Source of the DNA: Crateriforma conspicua
Lineage (GTDB): Bacteria; Planctomycetota; Planctomycetia; Pirellulales; Pirellulaceae
Direction: 5' to 3'
Assembly (NCBI RefSeq): GCF_007752935.1
Contig: NZ_CP036319.1
Coordinates: 6,871,155-6,935,154, forward strand
DNA: 64,000 bases
The notes under the pieces are model-generated. The model was given only the letters and a program-made list of their open reading frames with translations. It did no database searches and had not been told where the DNA came from. This document shows, piece after piece, positions 39,001-42,497 of the stretch (position 1 is the first letter of the stretch; each line of letters opens with the position of its first letter). The translations under genes were made by a program, and so were the position numbers.

Positions 39001-41601
39001 GTGCAGGAGCTCGTGAGTCCCCGTTGAAAGAAAGCTGGATCGGTTTGGGTCCGCGGCACCGCTGGTGTCGAAATCCCAGTCGAACCGTGGATTGAACCGG
39101 GTCTTGATGTGAGGCCCAGCGGCAATCGCCGACGGATTGATACCGGAAATCGAAGCGATTTGGGCAATCGGATAGATGATGCTGGGATCAGTCGTTGGCG
39201 CCAGGCCAAAAAAACTGTTCGCCGCGTTGGCTGATGCCAGTGTGCCGGCATAGTCGAAATTGGCTCCAGCGGGTTCCAGCGAGGGATCGAAGGTTGCCTG
39301 AACGAGAACGGTGTCGAACGTTCCCAAGTTCGCTCTAGTGCCGATGATTCCCTCGAGGTGCTCGGCGATTTGCTCAAATCCCCATCGCCTCAACTCCCCG
39401 AGCGTACGCGCCCATGGCACGTCTTCGTCGCTGATCGCCGTTTGATCGAACACACCCCGATTGCTACCGGGAGCTTCCAAATACTGGAACTGGATGTCGA
39501 CGCGTCCTGTTCCCGCTGTATGGTCACGAACGATGAAACGTCCAGTCATGTTGCCCAGCGGCGACCCGGCGATCACCGTCGGTTCGAAATCCAGGGTCAC
39601 CAACAACTGGTCGTTGTCACCGACGTAGGTGCCTCTTTCGAGCCACTCGCCCAGAGTGACATGCGGATCGATCGTTCCCATGTCGATCTCGATCTCGCCT
39701 GCCGGAACTCCGGCGACGACCGGGGCCGCCGCCGGATCGTTCAATCGAACTCGTAGCTTTTGCGGGGTATCGGCCACATCCGCCAAACCCATCCGCCGTA
39801 GGATTGCCATCATTGGTGTCGCGAGGTTCGCGCGGTCATCTTTGACCGCATCGGTTTGACCCTCGAGGCTGATGCGGTTGGCCTGCTCGACCACGTTGAC
39901 CTTCGCCGGCTCCGGACGTCCCAGTCCGATCTCGACCTGGAAATCGAATGCGACCTCACGGCTGATCGTCAGGCGGTTGTTGGTGCCGTCCTCGCCCGGA
40001 TTCATCGTTACCGAAGCGATCGGAGAATCTTCGCCACCAGCGATCACACTCAAGTTTGCCTGGGCCACGATGTCCTCAGGCACCCAGCCAAAACCGAGGT
40101 CCAATGTGATTGTTCGCGTGTCTTTGTCGTAGGAAACAAAGTCGTTGACGGCGTCGGCAGCCTGTGGGATCAGGTTCGCCAATTCCTGAATCGTGTCGAA
40201 CGCCGGCAACCCCTCGTCGTCGCGAAGGAACTGCAAGACCGCACCCGAAAACGCGTCGGCAAAACCGGCGACGTCGCCGACCGAAACGTTGTCGCCCAGC
40301 GGCAACGGATGATTCAGTACTTCGCCGGATTCCCATGCCCCGAACATCGAACCGAGCTCATCGATCGTCGACAGGATCGACGTCGCGTTGATCGTCGCAA
40401 AGCCCGAGACCATGTCGGCGTCGTAATCCGCGCCAGTCGGCGCGATCAGTTCAAATTCGGGGAACCGATCGTCAAATGGGTTGTCATCCACCGCCCGCAG
40501 CGTCGGCAAAAATCCGCCGACGTCGAAACCGCCCAATTCAAAGTCGAAGGGCAGGTCCATCGTGATGCCATTACCAACGTACTCGACCTGCAGCGACGAC
40601 AACTCGTCGATGATCGACAGGCCACGCAAGGCGTCCAACGAGATCGATTCGCCCAGGATGTCCGACGTGTTTAGCTGTACGCCAAGATCGGCCAGAATGA
40701 CACCGTCGGTCACACCACCCGCCAACACGCCGACGTTGGCGGCGAAGTTCAGTGGAATCGATTCACTGAGAATCGAAAGCGACACATCGGGAATCGTCAA
40801 GGTAAAGTTTTCCGCAGCATCGCGGATGATGTCGAAATTGAAGTCCTGCAAATCGATGCGAAACGGCAACGCCTGCGACAACAACTCACCATCGATCGAT
40901 TGCAGAATGCTTCCCGCCTGCGAGGTGATCGGTTCAAGCAATCCAGCCAGGGTTGCATCAAACGTTTGCACCGGAGCAAAATCCAATCGCACGCCGGTTT
41001 GTCCGCTGGCAAGTCCTTCAGCGGCTTCGAGAAAATCAAACTCGGCGATCAAACCCGCCACGGTCGCCGTCGGGTTAGAATCAAGAAAGGCCTCGAGTGG
41101 CTGAAGCACCTCCGTATCAAACCGAGTCGCTAAGTTCAGAAGCGATCGGATGGACTGGGTATCGAGGACACTCGATCCACCCACCGCGTCCGGCAACAGT
41201 TCGCCCAGATAAGGCACTTCGGCCGCAAACCCGCTCGCGTTCTCAACCGCTGAAAGCACCCGAGAAATTTGCTGAACCGTTTGCCGAAGCCCAGACCCAA
41301 ACGATTCGATGCCGTCAGCACCGATTGCCGCGGCATCGTCGATGGTCTCGACGAAGTTTGCCTCAGCGGAGGACAGCGCAGGCGTCGAAACTTCTGCGGG
41401 TATCGGCCCCATCAATCCATCTGCCGCCAATAGCTGGCGGGCTTCGAGTTGCTCTTTGAGCATTCGACGTCGAGCTCGACGCCGCGTGGATGCGGTTCGC
41501 GGTTGAATTCGGACGCTGGTTCGTTCCGGCGTCCCACCATTTGGATGGAAAGTGGTCATCGACCGACCCGCCTCTTTATGCGGAAAAATGGGGTATCTCA
41601 T
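18043..41601 (-). CDS. Giant multidomain surface/secreted protein (LExRxLLAA motif, zincin motif, RTX, FG-GAP, LRR, PKD, dockerin)
   Basis: 7852 codons without a stop (ATG 41601; ATG 41559 also possible). The N-terminus is basic and has LEARQLLAA at 52-60, the planctomycete LEPR-XLL motif, instead of a classic signal peptide. In order: beta-rich repeats (~80-560); a zincin-like region with H863-E-L-L-H867-GLGF; repeats around LRDGT (~1050-2000); extended surface-type repeats (~2100-3200); RTX GGxGxDxLxG clusters (~3270-4890); FG-GAP/VCBS repeats such as DINGDGRPDAVF (~5190-5650); ELWxxDGTxxGT-like repeats (~5770-6250); a short RTX block (~6400-6450); leucine-rich repeats (~6510-6680); a golvesin-like domain (~6705-6810); PKD and cadherin-like domains (~7000-7480); a SdrB-like domain (~7485-7560); and a dockerin type I pair with calcium loops DVSGDNRVT and DVNGDDRVT (~7755-7830). 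It is probably exported, calcium-stabilised and cell-surface; adhesion or glycan capture is inferred. Confidence 0.92.
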   Translation of the reverse strand: MRYPIFPHKEAGRSMTTFHPNGGTPERTSVRIQPRTASTRRRARRRMLKEQLEARQLLAADGLMGPIPAEVSTPALSSAEANFVETIDDAAAIGADGIESFGSGLRQTVQQISRVLSAVENASGFAAEVPYLGELLPDAVGGSSVLDTQSIRSLLNLATRFDTEVLQPLEAFLDSNPTATVAGLIAEFDFLEAAEGLASGQTGVRLDFAPVQTFDATLAGLLEPITSQAGSILQSIDGELLSQALPFRIDLQDFNFDIIRDAAENFTLTIPDVSLSILSESIPLNFAANVGVLAGGVTDGVILADLGVQLNTSDILGESISLDALRGLSIIDELSSLQVEYVGNGITMDLPFDFELGGFDVGGFLPTLRAVDDNPFDDRFPEFELIAPTGADYDADMVSGFATINATSILSTIDELGSMFGAWESGEVLNHPLPLGDNVSVGDVAGFADAFSGAVLQFLRDDEGLPAFDTIQELANLIPQAADAVNDFVSYDKDTRTITLDLGFGWVPEDIVAQANLSVIAGGEDSPIASVTMNPGEDGTNNRLTISREVAFDFQVEIGLGRPEPAKVNVVEQANRISLEGQTDAVKDDRANLATPMMAILRRMGLADVADTPQKLRVRLNDPAAAPVVAGVPAGEIEIDMGTIDPHVTLGEWLERGTYVGDNDQLLVTLDFEPTVIAGSPLGNMTGRFIVRDHTAGTGRVDIQFQYLEAPGSNRGVFDQTAISDEDVPWARTLGELRRWGFEQIAEHLEGIIGTRANLGTFDTVLVQATFDPSLEPAGANFDYAGTLASANAANSFFGLAPTTDPSIIYPIAQIASISGINPSAIAAGPHIKTRFNPRFDWDFDTSGAADPNRSSFLSTGTHELLHGLGFLSNILGPAIDPGDPPGGSFDNNAPSLYDTFLVNIAPGVGGAAPVVTPLTAPGTTNAQRLAAITSGTAANPGTLFSVAPNSVLVNPAGPGSPLQMYAPASFEPGSSRHHFDQATFAPFDETMVPRDLSGSDVAIGISTLSAAMLTDLGYAQPPVATTAVTSNDEFWNRFFETDTTPFSVPTSINLNLVPFSDILDTPLAAFEPALADLGAAPIPTLRYQLRDGTTDTVNLGTASGATFRDFTRLFRTGAPGGEGLSVRSKGDTIFLKDTTMPIAGGRFSIGFDDPADANHPIGRLLPPEIAPADSAVIVLDRFIRTLPRSTTISRNTPLFDILTPSEYNNVLNRDHYARISRIDGGDAVQVSTGVLNPDSTVGTLLDALTVRSGGDIQVQAYIAPGDDRITLHDRLGVLMPAAFSDATPPGPTDKVALEIEDLTGGGGIFDLLFEQHRVPLAGGAAVDANPDGDEFLTSDSLGTRRGTTVFGNDERVIAVEKSTQAAPGLPLGIVLDRLLPRSELAFDQSATFLLTNGSQATITLPGDPRSYTSSSALEAMVISDPLVSVYAADRSWIVADSNGGSVNPLTLVDADPLFDRLFNGGQAFGTVLQTVPLSSTTVGNTAGEAPISVYLDGGLVRDEDGELAAFASLDAAAAGGASPPIEIRLRDGTVRTIEPIDWQRGLDHLDLIDRFTLFEGSRQLTEAWIENRTFNVRDLTTGVLGGTPNDPESIFDLRTSIRYSEGSSGSLFLSRILPLGIDFDGDRVLHGLPLYNAFPSVAEATVDATTTLDGIVAGLAAGDEVGQQQSVLMTSSDGIERRIDLGVLDDKTTLGDLVNLLAVEDTPGVPLTVAQIVEGSRIFISNTGGGTLVFRPDPMSEGSLFRVLGLLGPDGSGSVNPTDEVTTRELLLSPVRLTASLGDLFDADSGLFSDGTTTLAFDPGDAVMPVSGVVPDTVIGPFTPDQTLADLLIALTVADPADADRNLLSSALNGDSIVVTHAAGPSSALPAALSFEGGNEDLRQTLEDLFGLSLDFNNDGRFVSESLATSAVASPADPATPIREVVGAARFDQAIAGGDIVPVRVALRDGTTANIQVGHAAKSMRSYLDQFTIERDGEVVLGASLQQFETDEGGVSYRPVFTDFTSSTGSTPLSITVDHANAPSPEAAALPIELGIVGVDQFDTGKITGPELKTSGASNRRGPVIRIPSPPRLYASFGAVASDVNATAAIGEILTASVENGSASLTGSVELTIPIPDGQGFLSIGDLTRAIVNPFSSLELNLDADLQIGAELFVDVGGLNEQPTDPDEIPRIDVAWPDALTADPRIRLQTENFEITTENLDNLLDFSDVTIQDVIELITRVVDFVGTIAVEDLLGQDLPLIGVSLGEVLAVADDVAGLVEQLQNDPGGLLNQLEAEVESALGLSDEQFDLYLDTNAAVVRADLNLDYDVSTTRSLNLDLSEISGFDTLDNFVDFTGSGEIGVDASATLRAHLGLDTAAVRAGDVADAVRVYDTSGVAAEARLFADDLNFTTSVLSLEAAVVGGRAAFDRDGLNFNGTAESIDPVDISITAGDWPGGFKTLTSLTPDDFESDLGLIDDAAIGVDLPLTINGTASQLQLQWDDLDSFQFTILDDGTPITTQSGNVLAVPDIAAAIDSITLGDGIAALATGLQGLFESLETQLGDQILGIDVPLIGEALEDAVEFVDRFVAPMADAFNQGFDDSPQLGDEVQTALFGVLGPAGLNVVGDQDNDGNVTSSDIGIITFDENDRAIGFDLELDLGSLTRSLPINLDLGGSGIGMDIAGDVGFSAGLTIDVGVGIDLDAGPFVQFGDGQNLGLEFYAGIDDLVADGRFGPLAVQISTIDAGALSASRRQAARIDPNDESTEAINAIRGGFGINFPAGTYTIGNLGDAFDGIQVTTEFVGSVHAHIDTGLNTATEGLPTIVADLHLNFDAVVGSIDDVIDSISSPRIELTNAGLDLGTFVADVIAPILGPVQDFLEPLQPTIETLTQPIPVLSDILGPTTFIDLIGTFGSGGETVARFVDAVIAVNDAIVSLPLSADGLVLPLGNFTIETDTFGNATPRSNGGAENIDDFLEDADNAANDAAEYLRELPRGQSTASAGGSTTVEPGKFAFPIFDDPASAIGLLFGNDIDLVKFQAPTLNAEFGFNIGIPVFPAFNITFGGQFNAIIDFAFGYDTAGIRQFAESGRALDLLNGFYLDDYRQVGVDEAGNPIFEERPELTFAFAVTAGGEIDLAVAKAGVQAELGARLLLDLNDPDGDTRVRLDELAANLQLGNAPGLGPLWIFDASGQLTAALTAYAKAFGIRVSATLGPKVLVNYDFPRPQPAEIVLGRVEDDGTLVIHTGPEAANRVGGDATDIDETVFVEIDEETGNVLVTGFGKTDKFIGVQRLLIDTGDGDDTVVVDATFDLPATITAGDGNDDITVGSGPTTVYGGWGDDLITGGDADDRLFGQGTSDPRLVTIPNPDLSDPDAPETIDVLSSDNDQILGGGGADIIVGGFGDDNLKGDAGNDRVEGNQGDDFINGGDGDDILIGGDGEDVVSGDGGDDTGYGDEESEAGSTSTTDGPDVLLGGPGADRLFGGGGNDELFGGLGSDQLFGGNDDDLIVGAITSRDDPNFESIQTLPDIEVHTLDGGTGRDRIYGTAGTDTVFDAGGRTVVFTYEGNDYILTGDENDTIDSGTGDDTVNAGDGANIIMAGGGFDIVTTGSGPDVIDLRPAVIIQNGRAVLTTDTSGGQVTDGGGNNRILTDDGDDTIDVLGSGVNFINAGGGDNFIRTVGQGGDFIRTGAGDDVIDAGDGDNDISTGDGVDDVTTGTGRDSVFLGAGDDRASTGSGDDTIVAGIGNDWVDAGGGSDFVRGGAGDDDLVGGVGSDTIDAGEGIDVVWGGLRIYIREELLAELTTPDGYDASATAVELDPIVPVIVGGPLEGSLEDGNDLIRGGGGLDFLFGGGGRDRIESGDGQAYIDGGRGNDILTGGDDHDVIRGGDGDDDVQGFGGIDFSFGDGGDDFIRGGAGVDVDGVIETRGQRSFGGDGNDVIWAWAASTSPAETLLDGEYLDGGQGADELLGNLRRDELRGGGGDDRLLGDELTGPVYQPNVSRFILGGDDLIVGGFGDDLLAGHGGNDRLFGGGNVDELEGHDGDDELFGGRGIDFLRLDVRAEYGIDNDVLDGGRTNAPEEGPFGLDNSTDVLIINGVVPEDGSSFNDNITIAGDGAGQAVVRYNGRDLPIVIKDTDGNTLVEQFQINGLAGDDTIGFDPSFDTSDLAARSRDWVGVFQGGSGDDRLTGSAGRDRLDGGSGDDDLFGLGGDDRLFGDSGEGSSDDFDQLFGGTGNDDLLGGIGRNDLYAWSSDPNAGASFGVFAGNGELEDTGLNRMLGRDQDDRLFAGTGLDFMYGGDGDDQLFDVDGNLLEQFGVPQGDEWLEYARNHDSVWYYGGSGLDDRITVDYVTEPGLLGGHHLITRQTENNGFFSFDATVRLDFAATNPDGTLVWDPSDLVQRVEEIQDATDEDTRRLAARSLELSGDLLPPEGDFLAIIVNAGAGDDEVRVGPTVQKTVWVAAGEGDDVVEYESGTAILVDIGDADRRNEVIGDPDDFSAAFDLTSLLDDNQTMISDTTYFEFASLDSPTDIDWYSFTVDDMTFAAGSQFVIDSLSDNDQIELQLFEYDAGDDNLILLQTGAGDVGPSNLDSRRTSRTSLSIAGQSFSAGQQFFIRVRSLNDYPTSYNLGIDLADELPLGNSRVALGTVSDTFLRRDVLVGGPGDDILRGGPSEDWVIGGSGDDILTGGIDGNASDILVGEDGDDTFQIIPTLDGGLNTTLADEIEGGDGVDRVLYLGGDVDDFGNTVPDVVTLRYQPLLSSYELAAKVWDTANQTFLVDGDEFVIATASYRTRGVELTEFDTRDGDDEVHLEEASVSILPDSAGELQQVRVGGFQFDRPDGSSDERESYGISPGDFAGGALASSFIIEGGAGNDRLFGSPFDDIIRGGTGIDQIVGGKGNDDIDGGSGGDLLIGDDVQTGTTLFDRFEFTINGDSNSLLTGARPIDLSSGTAVGLSLHEGDATDWYLLPLPADGEALSNDDITLTLTDPLSSELFAFSDVAGLQVLPAALDPVTDRITVTDGTAEMYLVGVTNPTASALVAGGPLLTDLISPDGFTPVEFRLQTRSLGFARRVNIILGPSKPGSSVAQRINDELESIGVDDHVRAFYDVARERLLFLSSAGQTVTITGNELALANLGFADGQTSGQAALGLGEYQLTTPRDIPSPTAATAAMPAQPFEYPTATRRLIHVPVSPTTLDQPVVTLHNVFTAEGVASGEGVSRVISAGDINGDGRPDAVFASDNAAYVVLGSERLDPSVADITEVADYVIDLTAGGYQIADTIVDLDGDGLDDLTFHQTSLGGITRVRVLRGSTLTGTNAALALRGLDQRVITVGGSAKEVAALTHSGDPSRVQVDWIQYDDDGVPDLAIFAELPTLLVTGTADQLGYGVIRDGAPIATNFEINSVLSAANLLSVGEGKSNEIAVSDDVLDAELSSIGGTDQLHVTFGDIDGDGRDDLIGTFPYGWKFDHDEITAVALTHRIAGGTTGSRVSIGDRPVIAAFSEIVLSGDGRSQTGALNQDTPVFAGDLDSDGRTDLVFVADYAGADFFSRGVARIMTADTLLDNSRLAVEKRFDAQIVLADNTNGVLQRPSVSIGDFDGDRISDLAITEDGLTGRRISVFYDALNVFNRSTETSFDDERIDNVIVSAPVGGSTMSGLPIGAFDLSGDGIDDLLFGSGTVTTSDGLFRGGAIYGIAGGPRTIGVPGGDVTELANDSIRGIGDIIRDSQGDFTIDATLADGTAVDWYRFRSLGDGRIGDRISLSPYAPVQSTVRADGVVATIPLSGGDGDDPSVTLTPGGRLGALELDLGQLLSLIDQPGTLVDAELGLTGIGQAGNAVEPVRQPEGFTVASEGRTFFRASTPDTGIELYVTNGSPGDVRLVEDLTPGPRSSLPGSITAWRGGAVFTVSEFGGEEEGGEIGRGPETTFYFATETSIREIADRDRLNLNIEGSMFEFNGDLYVTGYSNNDFEGKLAVIRNFGGTNLMDEVAVVGDTAEIVAKIDAGLILFDRGAFYLFDGSGEPVEFFRPGGFFALGSNRNNIAGGDRFFFTAADAANVRGAYVTDGTAAGTKLLQAFDKTDENSPYGYTIEDKESGGVYFASGRDIWYSGDDGTSLIYTPNTSKEPLSNGIFELFALRDTVVLLGRDGPTRIIVQEVDPDGRVIAEEELTASRNVLVDDAKLLGERLIMGVEKLFNSAPGRTYELLAYDVPSGQLSTLDRFIYEPTTSGFFNNFVVDDDQLLYAGYRNDNIIGEQVWRSDGSPGGTYPVQQESNIGGGTEVTLNFAGGRNDGRITGTEDDQEVVFTRTMSFDETQSQQTLDLSSNLEALRDLLDQGYRSIVVTMTVTEGEAQIQSPGPDDGLFLTRSSGVEGRLIDGEGRLIADDFSQFDMRNLPAGEYFIGVSRPSGQTDGSIAYDLQVDAPLLADGHDTGPNDRVDGGDGDDVVIGGPGKDRVFGGSGRDTLVAEVFERRDADAGDFTRGDLIENRFNEFVDARQERDPIAVIGVDPLEILPGQVVITQQPIAEAIGAVLGVSVVTTVGGDVQFARPVHASELSSIAELDLSNSGVTDLEGLQHLVGLRSLNLSGNNLDSTSLSVLRPRNNDTQGLLAIEHLDLSNNQLTSTNPLQFLTTLRTLNLSDQRGVSITSIGGLRTLEELRVLTVAGNSVTDLSPLRNLSNLRVLDASGNIFAQQGLNQLDLRTLIATEVIDARVDGIAGTWHASVDPGSVGGSYLYADLDEGDHAYVWNTGDIPSGRYELFGLWHGDSSHTSAAQYAINGQVVGVADQRLASRGRVYGDREMQSIGLVEIGRDVSEIRLSGSDGGLLVADAIVLRPSLGSAADSLVHLEVRGTTVSDTQRDILLGELAARDGVVQIDVNKAPTWIGPAGVAVSPSSNRRLFADVQSLFDDDQSGSLVITANVNHRNAEVRVDNGELQLNAPNPITEVVTIELTATDAFGATTVHMLPLGVGYSLGQGSVRRVSMPDEGTRVVSVSNRGREFAAISDRLGNYTVLLDDAEGEIELEDGQNIRQIISGGGNGWDIGGFSVVTNQDFSYFAGAAISNPGQVNEGDVVTLRSGTFTTTGDTYTYQWQVDGPGVEANRLGGESVQFKPTDSGIYTATLVATRGSDGRAFVDSRTFFVDEVASQFVVGDDVTASEGDFALRRSFVVDPGDESVLYNIDYGNGDPVVAISTRSGDAVNLQTFYGDAGTYTINVLAIVDGERFEDSFDVTVTETLPTQTFTIDEAFIAEGLGGVVEVSITDPSRSINRTDWTVTIDWGDGQSQSITDDLTITGQGAGANGKFTHDFPEGSFSTTLRVIDGDGETFEQSLEIVVSNDTPLVTTDIPGTIIEDQTFLAAVDVIDADAVTIAWDFGDGSAVRTGDSVRHVYSSDDDYVITVTVTDADGATVVETTPVNVTPVNDSPTIEPIAAAEVVESFEITIPTASADPDGDNLDYSLINAPVGVVIDDVGVIHWTPTIDQGGTTYTFEVLVSDGDATATAPVTVSVLQTGSISGSLFVDVNGDGIRQADELPLTDGMVKIDEGDDGVVDRIVSVDAQGNYLVDSLPIGLYRVFSELGGGLQATTPLSFVIDMVTPRDITLPSIGGSDDIDGDGISNDEEDNSLAGADANDDGILDSLQSYVASIETVGGPVTLVSDPGTTLQFISADDAVSDSKTDARFPFGRLSFSVAGLARGGRADVEIRVPNEVGVAMVYTVDDQPDPLPPVLDEFGSTTDDTIDILANRVLLTAREGGVSDIDGNEDGRMTFSLQPAAVDATWTNPSNRFDVSGDNRVTPLDALLIINALQRSSTTSIDLENPPGPSDSFLDVNGDDRVTAMDVLWVLNQLRRQASAEGEWIGFSPKPASVSEDDDIDQAIGRLF

Positions 41602-41758
41602 TCTTCATTCGCCGCGGTTTGGACATTTCGGCGAACTTGACTCAAGAATTCTCGCCCACGGGCACTAAAATCGGATGACTGTGGTTCGCCTGACGCGGAG
41701 ATGAAACGATCGAAGCCACGGATCGCTGAACCCAGCCTTTTCTTCATTTCCCAACCTG
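41602..41758. promoter_or_regulatory. Divergent intergenic region between the giant gene and the sigma/kinase pair
   Basis: 157 bp separate the start of the giant gene (leftward) from the ECF sigma gene (rightward), so promoters for both must lie here or just inside the genes. I could not assign -35/-10 boxes with confidence. The arrangement suggests shared or cross regulation. Confidence 0.4.
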
Positions 41759-42367
41759 ATGTCCGATTTGCACGACGACACTCCGACTTCGCCGACGCTT
41801 TTGACGTCGATCGCCAACGGCGAGCAGCAGGCTTGGGAGAGGTTTGTTCGAATCTACGCCCCGCTGATCCTTCGGTGGTGCGAACGCTCAGGTCTCCAGA
41901 CTTCCGACGCTCAGGACATCACTCAGAACGTCCTTTTCAGCGTCAACGACTCCATCGAGAAATTTGAACGGCGTTCGCACGACGGTTCGTTCCGAGCATG
42001 GCTTTGGGGTATGTGTCGTCATAAGATCGCCGATGCGCGACGAGGACGCCCCAGCGATGAAACTGTGATCGGTGGCACTGACGCCGTCAAATTTTTCACA
42101 AGCGTTCCGGATGTCACCCCACTCCCGTCAGAGCCTCCGGAAACGGAAAACGACATTGCCGATCTACACCTCAGGGTCCTCAAAGAGCTCAGATTATCGT
42201 TTTCCGAAGACGTATGGACTGCATTTTGGCGAGCGGCCATCGATGGAGATGCTCCCAAAGATATCGCGGAGGACCTCGGTTCAAGCGTCTGGGCCGTCTA
42301 CAAGGCAAAAGCCCGTGTGCTCGCGCGATTGAAGGCGGATTTCGGCGAAGAGTTTCAAATCGGATGA
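41759..42367 (+). CDS. ECF-type RNA polymerase sigma factor
   Basis: A 202-aa protein with sigma region 2 (GEQQAWERFVRIYAPLILRW, SDAQDITQNVLFSV, RAWLWGMCRHKIADARRG; residues ~20-100) and region 4 (DIAEDLGSSVWAVYKAKARV; residues ~165-190). The region 2.2 form DAQDITQNV is typical of planctomycete ECF factors. The linker between regions 2 and 4 (~100-140) is longer than usual. It is followed after 130 bp by a Ser/Thr kinase carrying an anti-sigma-like zinc motif, as in the planctomycete ECF groups linked to kinases. The likely target is its own locus and perhaps the divergent giant gene. Confidence 0.88.
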   Translation: MSDLHDDTPTSPTLLTSIANGEQQAWERFVRIYAPLILRWCERSGLQTSDAQDITQNVLFSVNDSIEKFERRSHDGSFRAWLWGMCRHKIADARRGRPSDETVIGGTDAVKFFTSVPDVTPLPSEPPETENDIADLHLRVLKELRLSFSEDVWTAFWRAAIDGDAPKDIAEDLGSSVWAVYKAKARVLARLKADFGEEFQIG

Positions 42368-42497
42368 ACTGCCAGGTTTTCTCCGCAGCCCACCGGTGCT
42401 CTGGCCGCCGCGATCATTCCTCGCCGAAAATGGAGATGTCCAATCTGCCGCGAAGATACAGTGAGTTGGCAGCCAACGATTCGTCGCGAGTACTTCC

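Noticed and set aside
18155-41506. Many open frames on the + strand opposite the giant gene, including 290 aa at 20359-21231 and 311 aa at 29887-30822
   Set aside because: They mirror the repetitive GC-rich codons of the giant gene, lack recognisable domains and are compositionally odd. They are antisense shadows.
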